Shown in pieces: positions 1 through 8,972 of a DNA stretch of 64,000 bases (position 1 is its first letter; the number at the start of each line of letters is the position of its first letter). Source of the DNA: a bacterium 1xD8-48 (GTDB lineage Bacteria > Bacillota > Clostridia > Lachnospirales > Lachnospiraceae); NCBI GenBank assembly GCA_009917455.1, contig QZDS01000009.1:62001-126000 (forward strand), written 5' to 3'. The position numbers and the translations under genes are program-made. The notes below the pieces were generated by a model, which searched no databases, was not told where the DNA came from, and worked only from the letters and a program-made list of their open reading frames with translations.

Positions 1-701
1 GCGAACGATACAGAGCCTCCTGCGGGTCTGATACAGTGATGCATTCTTGTGCGGGAAAGTCTGCTGTCTTTTCCGGCCCGCCCAAAACCATAGGGCGGCA
101 TTTTTCTGTCCTGATATCTGCAGGAATAAAAGGAATAGCCGTCCGTATTCCGCAAAATCAACAATGCCAAAGCGCAACTGCCCATTACAGACGGCAGGAA
201 ATACGGAGTATTCCATAAAAAGAAAATGGAGACAATTAAGGCGACAGCCCAGAGACATCCTGTATACCGGCATTTTCTTAAGGAAAAGACAGCAGCCGTC
301 GCAAGGACAGCGTTGATGATACAGAGAATGCTCCCGAGGATTTCCAGGGGACGCCATACCGAAAGGGCAAATATGACCGAAAGAAGCACCGCTGTTTTGG
401 TCAGAAAGGTGTGGATTCCCAGAGCGGTCACATAGGCAGCGACAAAGCTGCGGTTTTCAAAGGGCAGCATCAGCATATTTTGCATATCTCCCGAGGCTCC
501 CTCCGAAGAAAGCATCTGCCACATGATGCCGGATGTCAGGGCAGTGACCATCAGGTACAGAATGAAAGGCGCAATTTCCACCTTAAAATCAGTAATATAC
601 AATCCAAGGAATACAGCGATACAGACAAAAAGCGTGGATTTTAACCGCTCGTATTCTGTTCCGAATAATTTTTTTGCAAATGCTTTAAAGATTGTTTTCA
701 C
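1..701 (-). CDS. ABC transporter permease, partial (runs off window start)
   Basis: The reverse strand is open from a GTG at 701 to base 1 with no stop, about 233 residues seen. It encodes a polytopic membrane protein with about six hydrophobic segments (for example FVCIAVFLGLYITDF near residue 25 and CLWAVALIVSIFFLW near residue 155). The GTG overlaps the end of the ATPase gene by 17 bases, which implies translational coupling, so this is probably the membrane half of that exporter. The exported substrate is unknown; peptide or lantibiotic-type immunity/export is one possibility given the GHKL kinase and LytTR regulator upstream. The C-terminal end lies outside the window. An in-frame start slightly downstream cannot be excluded. 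Confidence 0.75.
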   Translation of the reverse strand, partial: MKTIFKAFAKKLFGTEYERLKSTLFVCIAVFLGLYITDFKVEIAPFILYLMVTALTSGIMWQMLSSEGASGDMQNMLMLPFENRSFVAAYVTALGIHTFLTKTAVLLSVIFALSVWRPLEILGSILCIINAVLATAAVFSLRKCRYTGCLWAVALIVSIFFLWNTPYFLPSVMGSCALALLILRNTDGYSFYSCRYQDRKMPPYGFGRAGKDSRLSRTRMHHCIRPAGGSVSF

Positions 702-1392
702 AGTTCAGCGCCTCCCGGATGTTTGCGGCGTCTATCTGGCCGGCTTCAAAGGTCTGCCGGATTTGCCCCTTTTCCAGAACAAATACGCGGTCAGAGGTTA
801 ACGTGATGCTTTCAAGGATATGTGAGGAAAAAAGGACGGTTCCGTATTTTTTGTAACCGGATATCTGCTGATACAGGTATTCCGTACTTTGAAAATCCAG
901 TCCGTTGACCGGCTCGTCGAGAAAAAGAAGCGCCGGTTTTAACGCAAGCGCCGTAATCAGGAACGCCTTTTTCCGATTGCCGGTTGACAGGTCTTTCATC
1001 AGAATATCCGTATAATCCTCAAAATGAAATCCCTGTATCAGCTCCGAAATTTCCGGCTGTTTTTTGCCGTAGGAGGTAAAGACATAAGACAGATATTCCC
1101 GAAAGGTAAAATAACGGAAAGAATTGTCCTCGGCAAAAACCGTATATCGGCTGGCCTTGAAGTCGCTATCCCGAAGATTGACGGCTTTTCCTTCAAATGA
1201 AATTTCATCCGCCTGAAAAGTGGGAATGAGCCCCGAGAGTATTTTAATAAAAGTGGTTTTTCCTGCGCCGTTCAGTCCAATCAGCCCCGCCGCCTCATGG
1301 TCGGCCAGTTCCAGGGAAAAGTTTGACAAAACTTTTTTTTCAGGAATATACCAGGCGTTTAAGTTTTTGATTGTCAAAAGAGAATTTTTCAT
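685..1392 (-). CDS. ABC transporter ATP-binding protein
   Basis: A 235-residue cytoplasmic ATPase that would power the permease encoded just downstream. Walker A is GLNGAGKTT (about residue 38), Walker B is LLFLDEP (about residue 155), and the H-loop is in LFSSHIL. The signature motif is degenerate (DLSTGNRKK instead of LSGGQ), a common feature of small antibiotic/peptide-export ATPases. A good ribosome binding site (GAAGGAGCAG) precedes the ATG. It follows the kinase gene by 112 bases and overlaps the permease, so it belongs to a regulator-kinase-ATPase-permease operon. The substrate cannot be read from sequence. Confidence 0.9.
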   Translation of the reverse strand: MKNSLLTIKNLNAWYIPEKKVLSNFSLELADHEAAGLIGLNGAGKTTFIKILSGLIPTFQADEISFEGKAVNLRDSDFKASRYTVFAEDNSFRYFTFREYLSYVFTSYGKKQPEISELIQGFHFEDYTDILMKDLSTGNRKKAFLITALALKPALLFLDEPVNGLDFQSTEYLYQQISGYKKYGTVLFSSHILESITLTSDRVFVLEKGQIRQTFEAGQIDAANIREALNCENNL

Positions 1393-1504
1393 TTCAGTCT
1401 GCTCCTTCTCTGCTTATGAACCTATCATAATCAGAAAAGGAAGCCTGTGCGGAAGTGTCCGCAAACGGCAGGTTTTTGACCGCGAAAAAAGCCGTGAGGA
1501 AAGA

Positions 1505-2818
1505 CTACGGTATCGGCACGCCCTCATAGGACAGGGTGGCGACTGCCTGAAAGTCGGTATCAGTATAGGAAGTCCGGACGCAGCCGCCGTATTTTTCGGC
1601 GGCAGTCCGGGCACTTTTCAGCCCCCAGCCGTGAAGTCCGCTGTCCTCCTTTGTGGTTTTCAGCGCGCCGTCTTTTTCTATAAGAGGGGAGGCATGGCCG
1701 GAAGCATAGCTGTTTTCCACTTTTATGATTATCATCTGGTTGATACGGCGGATAGTAAGCCGGATATATCTTTTTTCCGCTTCCGGCACCTGCCTTGCCG
1801 CTTCCAGGGCATTATCCAGAAGATTTCCCAGTATTGCGCATAAATCCGCGCTTCTTAAATTGGTATGCCGGGGAAATTCCACCTGTATACGGAAGTCGGT
1901 TCCGTCAGATTTGGCTTTGTTTGCTTTGCTGTTAATCAGGTAGTCTATGGTTTCATCGCCCGTCCACACATTGCCCGCCATTTCCCGCACAGGCTCCTGC
2001 AACGCGTTCAGGTATTCCACAGCTTCTTTCGTTTTCTGCCGGGAAAGAAGCTGCTGCAGCACTCCGATATGGTTGTGGAAATCGTGGAAAAGCTTTGTAT
2101 TGACGGCGTAGGCCTGATTTAAGGCGGCGTAATCCCGTTCCAGAAGTCCGGCCTGTTCCGATTTGAGCCTTGCCAGCTCCTTTTCCATCTCATATTGACG
2201 GCTGATGTAAAAGACAAGAACGGACATCATCAGGATAACCGACAGAAGCGTCCACATATCAAGGGTATCGTCCGTGATGGCAAGGACAGACTGTTCCGAT
2301 AAGGTAATGACGGCCAAAAAGCCTGCCAGCGCAATTCCCGAGGCAAAGCGGAAAGCTTTCCTTGCCCCCGACGGCCTTTTGTGCTTTAAAAGAAGAAAGA
2401 CAGCGGCAGCCAGCAGTCCGTGCAACAAAAAGAGAGCCGCCTGTCCTGTTCCGGTTTTGTCATCGGGTAGAACCGGGCAGCGGAGCAGAACGCCCAGCCA
2501 TGCAGCAAAAAGAAACTGCCAGAAGGAAAGGGCAATCTCATAAAAAATACTGATAAACAGACTCATTCTTATGTTCGCCTTGAGAAGTCGTCCGGCGCAA
2601 AATGTCAGCAGGAGCGCCTTAAGGCCCGCATTGTAAAAATCCGGCAGACCCGCTAACGACAGCAGAATGAGGAAGGCGGCAGTACCGGCAAGAGCGGCCA
2701 GGACGCCTTTTTTCTCCGGCCTGCGTGAGGGCAGCAGCCGGGAAATAAGGAGCAGATAAAGGGCAGTTTGGAGCAGCCCGGATGAAATGTGGGAAACGGC
2801 TATTATCAGGTTTGTCAT
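1505..2818 (-). CDS. GHKL-domain sensor histidine kinase (AgrC-like)
   Basis: About 437 residues. The N-terminal half (residues about 1-200) is hydrophobic with six or so membrane segments; a coiled-coil stretch (QYEMEKELARLKSEQ) follows; the phospho-acceptor region is FHDFHNHIGVLQ and the ATPase N-box is NLLDNALEAA. This is the architecture of HPK10/AgrC-type kinases that sense peptides or membrane state and phosphorylate LytTR regulators. I chose the ATG at 2818 because it shares an ATGA with the stop of the regulator gene and has a GGGGGG ribosome binding site; an upstream TTG at 2833 is less likely. No AgrD-like pro-peptide or AgrB processing enzyme is visible beside it, so the ligand is unknown. 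Confidence 0.88.
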   Translation of the reverse strand: MTNLIIAVSHISSGLLQTALYLLLISRLLPSRRPEKKGVLAALAGTAAFLILLSLAGLPDFYNAGLKALLLTFCAGRLLKANIRMSLFISIFYEIALSFWQFLFAAWLGVLLRCPVLPDDKTGTGQAALFLLHGLLAAAVFLLLKHKRPSGARKAFRFASGIALAGFLAVITLSEQSVLAITDDTLDMWTLLSVILMMSVLVFYISRQYEMEKELARLKSEQAGLLERDYAALNQAYAVNTKLFHDFHNHIGVLQQLLSRQKTKEAVEYLNALQEPVREMAGNVWTGDETIDYLINSKANKAKSDGTDFRIQVEFPRHTNLRSADLCAILGNLLDNALEAARQVPEAEKRYIRLTIRRINQMIIIKVENSYASGHASPLIEKDGALKTTKEDSGLHGWGLKSARTAAEKYGGCVRTSYTDTDFQAVATLSYEGVPIP

Positions 2819-3534
2819 ATATGCGCCCCCCAATAACTGTTAATCTGCTCCTTTACTTCCTGCAGATGAGAGCGGCTTACGGGGAGCGCCGCGCCGTTTT
2901 TCAGGACGGCCATGCCGTCTTTTATCTGCATAATATGTATTATGTTGACAATACATCCCCTGTCGATGTAGATAAACTCTTCCGCGCCTAATTCCTTATA
3001 AACCTGCTGCAGGCTTTTCCGTACTTTGGAAACGCCGCAGGCAGAGGTGATGCAGGCATTTTTCCCATCCCGCTCGATATAGTAAATATCCTTACAGGGG
3101 ATTTTTTCAAGGCGGCTGCTGGTCTGAATCGTATAGGATTTTCCGGCTTCCAGTAAAAGCAGCCTGACGGCATCGCATATGGCCGGAAAAAGCCGCTTTT
3201 CGGCATCGCTTTTCGGGACATAGCGGAAGATGGACAACTCGAAAGCGTCTATGGCGTATTCTATATGGGAAGTGATGAAAATAATCTTTACATTTGGAAG
3301 ACGGGGCTTTATTTTCTTTGCAAGTTCCATTCCGGTACTTCCTGGCATTTCAATGTCCAGTAAAATTAAATCAAAATAAAAGCCATCTTCCGTAATATCA
3401 TAAAGAAGATTGCCGCTGTCCGTATAAACCGAAATTTTTCCTGTGCTCCCGCACTCTCTCAGACAGCTTTCTGCGATTTTCCTGTGTTTTAAAGCGGTTT
3501 CCTTTTCATCGTCACAAACGGCTATATGCAGCAT
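2815..3534 (-). CDS. LytTR-family response regulator
   Basis: A 239-residue regulator. The receiver domain carries acidic CDDE near the N-terminus and the phospho-acceptor aspartate in LILLDIEMPG (about residue 59). The C-terminal LytTR DNA-binding domain includes KDIYYIERDGKNA and a final beta region ending near the C-terminus. The ATG is preceded by AGGTGA. It is the first gene of the operon and partners with the overlapping GHKL kinase; the likely target is the operon itself and the ABC exporter. The promoter region upstream is AT-rich but I could not assign LytTR direct repeats with confidence. Confidence 0.9.
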   Translation of the reverse strand: MLHIAVCDDEKETALKHRKIAESCLRECGSTGKISVYTDSGNLLYDITEDGFYFDLILLDIEMPGSTGMELAKKIKPRLPNVKIIFITSHIEYAIDAFELSIFRYVPKSDAEKRLFPAICDAVRLLLLEAGKSYTIQTSSRLEKIPCKDIYYIERDGKNACITSACGVSKVRKSLQQVYKELGAEEFIYIDRGCIVNIIHIMQIKDGMAVLKNGAALPVSRSHLQEVKEQINSYWGAHI

Positions 3535-3820
3535 AAAATCACCTCACGGGGGATATTATACTATATTTTGACAGCGGGCTCAATCGGAAGCAGGGAGGTT
3601 TACAAAATAGCGAGGAACTGGAGCGCCAATAGTTTCAAAGGGGGGCAGAAGCCACATTTCGTGCCCTGTCCGCCGCTGTTGGCAATCTGAGGAAATTATT
3701 TCTAACGGCGGCATGAACTGGGACAGAGATTACAGACAAATGCTGCGGGCATTTCCTCAATACCTGCGTTTGGGAAATCCGCTCAGAGATGAGGATATTG
3801 CTCAGGAGGAAAACTTTTGA

Positions 3821-4145
3821 AGCCCACAGCCGCTATCGGATATTTTAACCGTTCGTGGCGTGGGCTATCGTTTTAACAGGGAGGCATAACATGAATGTTA
3901 ATCTGCTATGGTATTAACGAGATTGCAATGAACAGCCAGACACAGCTTATTAAACAAAAACAGTCTGAACAGGCGTATAAACGGTTAATATGCGCATTGA
4001 TGTAAATGCTTATAGCCGTATCCTTAACAACCTGCTGCAGAACCGTACCGAAAGGGCAATTGGCAGAAGTGAATTGTTAGTAAAGTGGGTTTTGCCAAAA
4101 ACAAGTGGAAGAAAAGCTGGTGTGCAGGTGGTTCTTATAAAATGA
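3821..4145 (+). pseudogene. Decayed two-component system remnant (OmpR-type regulator tail, kinase scraps)
   Basis: The 648-base stretch from 3535 to 4182 holds no intact gene. In one frame, 3821-3889 reads as the end of an OmpR-family regulator (ILTVRGVGYRF then stop), preceded by an in-frame TGA at 3818. An ATG at 3891 right after it opens only eight codons. Further on, 3993-4043 reads RIDVNAYSRILNNLLQN, which resembles the N-box of a histidine kinase, followed by unrelated sequence to a stop at 4143. This looks like a regulator-kinase pair reduced to fragments. The 3700-3818 part is open but I do not recognise it. The kinase assignment is weak. Confidence 0.4.
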
Positions 4146-4182
4146 ATATGGTAAAATTTTATAAGAAACGAGGTAAGGCTAT

Positions 4183-4551
4183 ATGGAAAAGAAAATTTAT
4201 ATCACAGAGGAAGAACGGACAAAGTGTCAAAAGGTGGCAGATGCGTTTGCAGAGCTGTATGAGATGGAGAATATCGTAGTGCTTGATGTAGGCAGGTATG
4301 GCTTTGTAATGCTAAAATATTATAATCTGCCACATGGTTTTGAAGATGCCATAACTTTTACAGACAGTGTGGAACTATTTGAAGATTTGTGGGAAGAATG
4401 GCTGAATACAAAACTGTATTTACTGGCAAGAGGCACACCGTTGCTGGAGAAGGGCTATAAAGGTGTGTTTGAGGGTTTGCCGGAAGAAAAACAGTCGGAA
4501 CTTATCATGAGGAAAGCTACTTTTGCAAAAGCGGCAGAGATATATCTATAA
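4183..4551 (+). CDS. Conserved hypothetical protein of mobile-element type
   Basis: A 122-residue acidic soluble protein with no signal peptide or membrane segment. It has a good ribosome binding site (AGGTAAGG) before the ATG. The N-terminal part is Lys/Glu-rich (EEERTKCQKVADAFAELYEM), followed by VLDVGRYGFVMLKYY and a C-terminal helical part. I do not recognise a catalytic motif. From memory, proteins of this kind recur as accessory cargo of clostridial conjugative elements, which fits the mobC and recombinase remnants beyond the phosphate operon, but this is unverified. Function unknown. Confidence 0.6.
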   Translation: MEKKIYITEEERTKCQKVADAFAELYEMENIVVLDVGRYGFVMLKYYNLPHGFEDAITFTDSVELFEDLWEEWLNTKLYLLARGTPLLEKGYKGVFEGLPEEKQSELIMRKATFAKAAEIYL

Positions 4552-4608
4552 TGTTGTTTTTGTGAGGAAAATGGAACGGTAGTTGGCGAATAATCAAAGG
4601 TTAGAAAG

Positions 4609-4634
4609 GCTCTGTGAGATGCAGAGCTTTTCTT
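4609..4634 (+). terminator. Rho-independent terminator after the 4183 gene
   Basis: A six-base-pair stem GCTCTG/CAGAGC (4609-4614 with 4622-4627) with an eight-base-or-less loop is followed by TTTTCTTATTT. It separates the mobile-element-type gene from the phosphate operon. Confidence 0.7.
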
Positions 4635-4690
4635 ATTTGTGTTTTATGAAAAAATGGAATGAATGAGTGGGATTTCGCCGTAATCGGCAT

Positions 4691-4824
4691 TGTGGAAATG
4701 TCGTATAACTGGCTATCTTATGGAGTTGTGGGTAACTCTGTTTGCAGGATGTGGGAAAGCTGCACTTTGCTTTTCCATGTCCTGTGAATAGAGTTATCCA
4801 TGACGGAATAGTCAGTTATGCACA
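4691..4824. other. Cluster of DnaA-box-like sequences in the 411-base gap before pstS
   Basis: The gap 4552-4962 contains no gene. Within 134 bases it has one perfect match to the E. coli DnaA box TTATNCACA (TTATGCACA, 4816-4824, plus) and five near matches: TTACCCACA (4727-4735, minus, one mismatch), CTATTCACA (4783-4791, minus, one mismatch), and ATTTCCACA (4691-4699, minus), TTTCCCACA (4750-4758, minus) and TTATCCATG (4794-4802, plus) with two mismatches each. The cluster could be a decayed plasmid or element origin, a chromosomal DnaA-binding regulatory site, or chance. Confidence 0.4.
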
Positions 4825-4860
4825 TTTCCATGATGCAGTTTTTATGGCAAGTCTGTTCAT

Positions 4861-4915
4861 TTTACAAAAATTTGACATGAGTTATGTTTTTGATTTTACA
4901 AGCAGTATTTATGAT
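4861..4915 (+). promoter_or_regulatory. Candidate Pho box array and promoter of pstS
   Basis: TTTACA-like hexamers recur with helical phasing: TTTACA at 4861, TTGACA at 4872 (11 bases on), a weaker TTATGT near 4882, and TTTACA at 4895. A good -10 element, TATGAT, sits at 4910-4915. Tandem TT(A/T/C)ACA repeats with an 11-base period are the established binding pattern of PhoP/PhoB-type regulators in Firmicutes, where they stand in for a -35. The cognate regulator would be the product of 8973-9650 in the same operon, giving phosphate-starvation autoregulation. Confidence 0.6.
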
Positions 4916-4962
4916 AAAAAGCGTAGAAGAAAATATCACAAAGAAAAAAGGAGAAAATTATT

Positions 4963-5772
4963 ATGAAAAAAATTGTTACTTTTGTTGCCACTTTATCACT
5001 TGCACTCGTAGCTATGACCGGATGCGGGAAGGCGGACAGCAAAACAGTATCTACGGATGGCTCAACCTCTATGGAAAAAGTAATCGGTGCTTTGGGCGAA
5101 GCTTTTGAGGAAAACAATTCCGGTGTAACCTTTACATATAACCCTACCGGTTCCGGCTCCGGAATTACGGCTGTGGCAGAAGGACGCTGCGATATTGGTC
5201 TTTCCAGCCGTAACTTAAAGGAAGAAGAAAAAGCGCAGGGATTGACTGAAACGGTGCTTGCGCTTGACGGGATTGCTGTCATTGTAAATCCGAATAATCC
5301 GGTAAATGACCTTGACCTTGAAACGATTAGCAGGATTTATAGAGGGGAAATAACAAACTGGCAGGATATAGGCGGCAATGATCTGGAAATTGTCCTGATT
5401 GGACGTGAAGCCGGGAGCGGTACAAGAGATGGCTTTGAATCCATTACGGACACGGAGGATGCCTGCAAATACCGTCAGGAGCTTACATCTACCGGGGATG
5501 TGATTACAACGGTGGCAGGCAATCCGGCGGCAATCGGATATGCTTCCCTTGCATCTGTAAAGGATATGGTAAAAACCCTTTCTGTCGGCGGTATTGTACC
5601 TGCGGAGGAAACGGTAAAAGATGGTAGCTATGTGGTGCAGCGTCCGTTTGTGTTAGTGACAAAGAGCGGCGCAGAGCTTTCGGCAACTGCACAGAAATTC
5701 TTTGATTATATTACTTCATCTGAAGCAGGTGAGATTATCTCATCTGCGGGTGCAGTACCAGTAAATAAATAA
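4963..5772 (+). CDS. pstS: Phosphate ABC transporter substrate-binding lipoprotein PstS
   Basis: A 269-residue lipoprotein that captures phosphate outside the membrane and hands it to PstC/PstA. A signal peptide ends in a lipobox (VAMTGC, Cys about residue 20). Phosphate-binding motifs of the family are visible: the STSMEK loop near residue 36, the TGSGSGI loop near residue 62 and GREAGSGTRDGF near residue 150. The ATG has an AAGGAG site eight bases upstream. It is first in a seven-gene operon; the 38-base gap to pstC is the largest between the transporter genes, consistent with extra expression of the binding protein. Confidence 0.96.
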   Translation: MKKIVTFVATLSLALVAMTGCGKADSKTVSTDGSTSMEKVIGALGEAFEENNSGVTFTYNPTGSGSGITAVAEGRCDIGLSSRNLKEEEKAQGLTETVLALDGIAVIVNPNNPVNDLDLETISRIYRGEITNWQDIGGNDLEIVLIGREAGSGTRDGFESITDTEDACKYRQELTSTGDVITTVAGNPAAIGYASLASVKDMVKTLSVGGIVPAEETVKDGSYVVQRPFVLVTKSGAELSATAQKFFDYITSSEAGEIISSAGAVPVNK

Positions 5773-5810
5773 TCCGGCGGATTATGAAAGGTTTTGGAAG
5801 GTGAAGTCAA

Positions 5811-6680
5811 ATGAACAAAAAACAGTTCATGGAGAATGCCATACATGGCATATTCCTGATACTTGGTCTGATTACAGTTGGCTGTGTACTCCTGATTACT
5901 GTTTACCTTGTCATATCAGGGATTCCGGCTATCCGAAAAATAGGAGTTTTGAATTTCCTTTTCGGGAAGAAATGGGCTTCTACAGCAGCACAGCCGCAAT
6001 ATGGGATTTTTCCGTTTATCCTTACCAGTATTTATGGTACGGCTGGCGCAATCGTACTTGGAGTGCCAATTGGCTTTATGACAGCAGTTTATCTTGCTAA
6101 GATTGCGCCGTTAAAAATAAAAACCGTTATTGAAACAGCGGTAAGTTTATTGGCTGGCATTCCGTCGGTAGTTTATGGGCTTGTGGGAATGATGGTGCTT
6201 GTGCCAGGGATACGGATTGTTTTCCATATCCCCGATGGAGCCAGCCTGTTTGCTGCTATCATTGTACTTGCAATTATGATATTACCCTCAATCATTAAAG
6301 TGTCGCTTACGGCATTAGAAGCTGTTCCAAAGGAATATGAGGATGCTTCCCTTGCGCTTGGTTCGACACCGATTGAAACATACTTCCGTGTATCCGTTCC
6401 GGCGGCAAAAAGCGGCATTGCGGCGGCTGTTGTGTTAGGCGTTGGCAGGGCTATCGGCGAGGCTATGGCTATTATGATGGTGGCGGGGAACGCCCCAAAT
6501 ATGCCGAAAATTTTTCAGAGCGTCCGTTTCCTTACAACCGCTGTGGCAAGTGAAATGTCTTATGCGGCTGACGGAAGTTTACAGAAACAGGCATTATTTT
6601 CGATTGCGTTGGTTTTATTCCTCTTTATCATGCTGATAAATGCCGTATTAAATTTCTTTTTGAAACAAAGCAAGGAGTAA
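5811..6680 (+). CDS. pstC: Phosphate ABC transporter permease PstC
   Basis: A 289-residue inner-membrane channel subunit with about six transmembrane helices. The cytoplasmic EAA loop that docks onto PstB reads EAVPKEYEDASLALGSTP (about residues 168-185), and GVGRAIGEAMAIMMVAGN marks the conserved PstC/PstA C-terminal region. It partners with PstA six bases downstream. Family and order are unambiguous; PstC is distinguished from PstA by its N-terminal sequence and place after pstS. Confidence 0.95.
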   Translation: MNKKQFMENAIHGIFLILGLITVGCVLLITVYLVISGIPAIRKIGVLNFLFGKKWASTAAQPQYGIFPFILTSIYGTAGAIVLGVPIGFMTAVYLAKIAPLKIKTVIETAVSLLAGIPSVVYGLVGMMVLVPGIRIVFHIPDGASLFAAIIVLAIMILPSIIKVSLTALEAVPKEYEDASLALGSTPIETYFRVSVPAAKSGIAAAVVLGVGRAIGEAMAIMMVAGNAPNMPKIFQSVRFLTTAVASEMSYAADGSLQKQALFSIALVLFLFIMLINAVLNFFLKQSKE

Positions 6681-6686
6681 ATATAG

Positions 6687-7550
6687 ATGGAAAAACAATC
6701 AATTTCCCTTAGAAGGAAAACATATATTACAGCCATGCGTGTGTTGATGGGGATTTCCGTATGCATTACTTGTGCATTGGTATTATTTTTGATTGGTTAT
6801 GTATTGTGGAAAGGGCTGCCGAATGTATCTTGGGAGCTGCTTACTACGAAACCGAGTTATCTGTCTGACCGGATCGGGATACTGCCGGATATTCTTAACA
6901 CAGTCTATATTGTAGCGGCAACTTTGGTATTTGTTCTCCCGCTTGGAGTTGGTGCGGCGATTTATCTTACAGAATATGCCAAAAATAAGAAACTGGTAGA
7001 AATGATTGAGTATGCAGCCGAAACCTTATCAGGGATTCCGTCTATTATTTATGGACTTGTAGGTATGCTGTTTTTCTGTCAGTTTTTTGGTATGAAAACT
7101 TCCCTCTTAGCGGGGGCATTTACTTTGGTAATCATGAATCTGCCTACGATTATGCGCACAACGCAGGAAAGCCTGAAAACAGTACCGCAAAGTTACCGTG
7201 AAGGTGCTTTTGGGCTGGGAGCTGGAAAGTGGCGTGTGATTTATACCGTTGTGCTTCCAGGTTGTATTGATGGAGTCATAACAGGCTGTATATTGTCAGT
7301 GGGGCGAATTTTGGGAGAATCAGCGGCACTTCTTTTTACGGCTGGTTTTGCCCATGCCCTGAACGGGATTCTTGAAGGGCTTGGCAGTGCAGGGGCAACA
7401 TTGACGGTCGCATTATATGTCTATGCAAAAGAAAACGGGGAATTTGGTATAGCCTTTGCAATTGCCGCTATCCTGATGATTTTGACCATGTTCATCAATC
7501 TGTCGGCTACACTGGCGAGCAGATATTTCCAAAAAAGGAGAAATGTATGA
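6687..7550 (+). CDS. pstA: Phosphate ABC transporter permease PstA
   Basis: A 287-residue membrane protein, second half of the phosphate channel. Helices are evident from residue 13 onward. The EAA-type loop is [18 protein letters not shown] (about residues 167-184) and the characteristic [15 protein letters not shown] follows. It begins six bases after pstC and its stop overlaps the pstB start as ATGA, which indicates tight translational coupling of channel and ATPase. Confidence 0.95.
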   Translation: MEKQSISLRRKTYITAMRVLMGISVCITCALVLFLIGYVLWKGLPNVSWELLTTKPSYLSDRIGILPDILNTVYIVAATLVFVLPLGVGAAIYLTEYAKNKKLVEMIEYAAETLSGIPSIIYGLVGMLFFCQFFGMKTSLLAGAFTLVIMNLPTIMRTTQESLKTVPQSYREGAFGLGAGKWRVIYTVVLPGCIDGVITGCILSVGRILGESAALLFTAGFAHALNGILEGLGSAGATLTVALYVYAKENGEFGIAFAIAAILMILTMFINLSATLASRYFQKRRNV

Positions 7551-8326
7551 ATAATATAATGAATCATGACAAAAATCCTGCCATGGTGGTAAAAGACCTG
7601 TGCCTGTGGTATAGCAGTACACAGGCTTTGAAAGATGTAAATATTGAGATTGAAGGACAGAGCATTACGGCACTGATTGGCCCCTCCGGGTGTGGGAAGT
7701 CTACTTTCCTTAAATCGTTAAACCGAATGAATGACCTTATCGCTGGTGTACGGATTACAGGAGAAGTGTATTATAGGGGCGATAATATTTTTGATGCAGA
7801 TGTCGATGTCAATGAGCTTCGCCGCAGTATTGGCATGGTTTTTCAAAAGCCGAATCCTTTTCCTATGAGCATCTACGACAATATTGCTTACGGGCCGAGG
7901 ACACACGGAGTGAAAAATAAGGCAAAATTGGACGATATAATAGAACGCTCTCTGCGTGGGGCGGCAATCTGGGATGAAGTAAAGGACAGGCTGAAAAAAT
8001 CGGCATTAGGACTGTCAGGCGGTCAGCAGCAGCGGCTCTGCATTGCCCGTGCATTAGCGGTAGAGCCGGATGTGCTTCTGATGGATGAGCCTACAAGCGC
8101 ACTTGACCCTATTTCCACATCTAAAATAGAGGAACTTGCAATGGAACTTAAAGAAAAGTATACTATTATCATCGTAACGCACAATATGCAACAGGCTGTG
8201 CGAATTTCCGATAATACGGCTTTCTTTCTCCTTGGCAATTTAATTGAGTATGGAAATACGGAAAAGATGTTTGAGCAACCAAAGGACAAGCGGACGGAGG
8301 ATTATATTACGGGGAGGTTTGGATAA
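7547..8326 (+). CDS. pstB: Phosphate ABC transporter ATP-binding protein PstB
   Basis: A 259-residue ATPase that drives phosphate import. Walker A is GPSGCGKST (about residue 44), the Q-loop lies in [17 protein letters not shown] (typical of PstB), the signature is LSGGQQQR and Walker B is [13 protein letters not shown]. The ATG shares ATGA with the end of pstA and the stop shares an A with the phoU start, so this stretch is translated as one coupled unit. Confidence 0.97.
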   Translation: MNNIMNHDKNPAMVVKDLCLWYSSTQALKDVNIEIEGQSITALIGPSGCGKSTFLKSLNRMNDLIAGVRITGEVYYRGDNIFDADVDVNELRRSIGMVFQKPNPFPMSIYDNIAYGPRTHGVKNKAKLDDIIERSLRGAAIWDEVKDRLKKSALGLSGGQQQRLCIARALAVEPDVLLMDEPTSALDPISTSKIEELAMELKEKYTIIIVTHNMQQAVRISDNTAFFLLGNLIEYGNTEKMFEQPKDKRTEDYITGRFG

Positions 8327-8970
8327 TGAGAAGTCGTTTTGATGAACAGCTTGCTATGCTGAATAAAGAGCTTACCCAAATGGGGGCAATGTGTGAGGAA
8401 GCGATTGCCGCTGCTTCAAAAGCATTAACTATGGGCGACATAAAGCTGGCAGACAAGGTTTTATCCCTTGATGGAGAGATTAACCGGATGGAGCGCACAA
8501 TCGAAACACTGTGTTTGAAACTGCTGTTACAGCAACAGCCGGTAGCAAGGGATTTACGGCAAATATCTGCAGCCCTTAAAATGATTACTGATATGGAGCG
8601 TATTGGAACACAGGCGGCGGATATTGCGGAAATTATCACGTTTCTTGACGGAAGGACTGGAGGGGAATGTGAACAGATCCGGTTTATGGCAGATGCGGCG
8701 AGCCAGATGGTTACAGAAAGCATTGACGCTTTTGTAAAACAGGATGTAGTATTGGCTGGTGCGGCGATTGACCGTGATGATGTGGTTGACGATTTGTTTT
8801 TACAGGTCAAGTCATCTCTGATTAAGCTGATAGCAGAAAAACCGACAGACGGAGGATATGCGCTGGATTTACTGATGATTGCCAAATATTTTGAGCGTAT
8901 CGGGGACCATGCGGTAAATATTGCAGAGTGGGTGGCTTTTTCCGTGACAGGAGAACATAAAGGAGCATGA
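8326..8970 (+). CDS. phoU: Phosphate signalling protein PhoU
   Basis: A 214-residue all-helical protein with two PhoU repeats. Metal-binding family motifs are visible as DGEINRMERTIE in the first repeat and KYFERIGDHAVNIAEW in the second, with MITDMERIGTQAADIAE between them. PhoU links the state of the Pst transporter to the PhoR kinase and represses the Pho response when phosphate is plentiful. Its place between pstB and the regulator-kinase pair fits this. Confidence 0.95.
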   Translation: MRSRFDEQLAMLNKELTQMGAMCEEAIAAASKALTMGDIKLADKVLSLDGEINRMERTIETLCLKLLLQQQPVARDLRQISAALKMITDMERIGTQAADIAEIITFLDGRTGGECEQIRFMADAASQMVTESIDAFVKQDVVLAGAAIDRDDVVDDLFLQVKSSLIKLIAEKPTDGGYALDLLMIAKYFERIGDHAVNIAEWVAFSVTGEHKGA

Positions 8971-8972
8971 TT

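Noticed and set aside
1505-3534. Agr-type quorum-sensing locus
   Set aside because: The kinase and regulator types fit, but no AgrD-like pro-peptide or AgrB-like protease is found around them; an ABC exporter follows instead.
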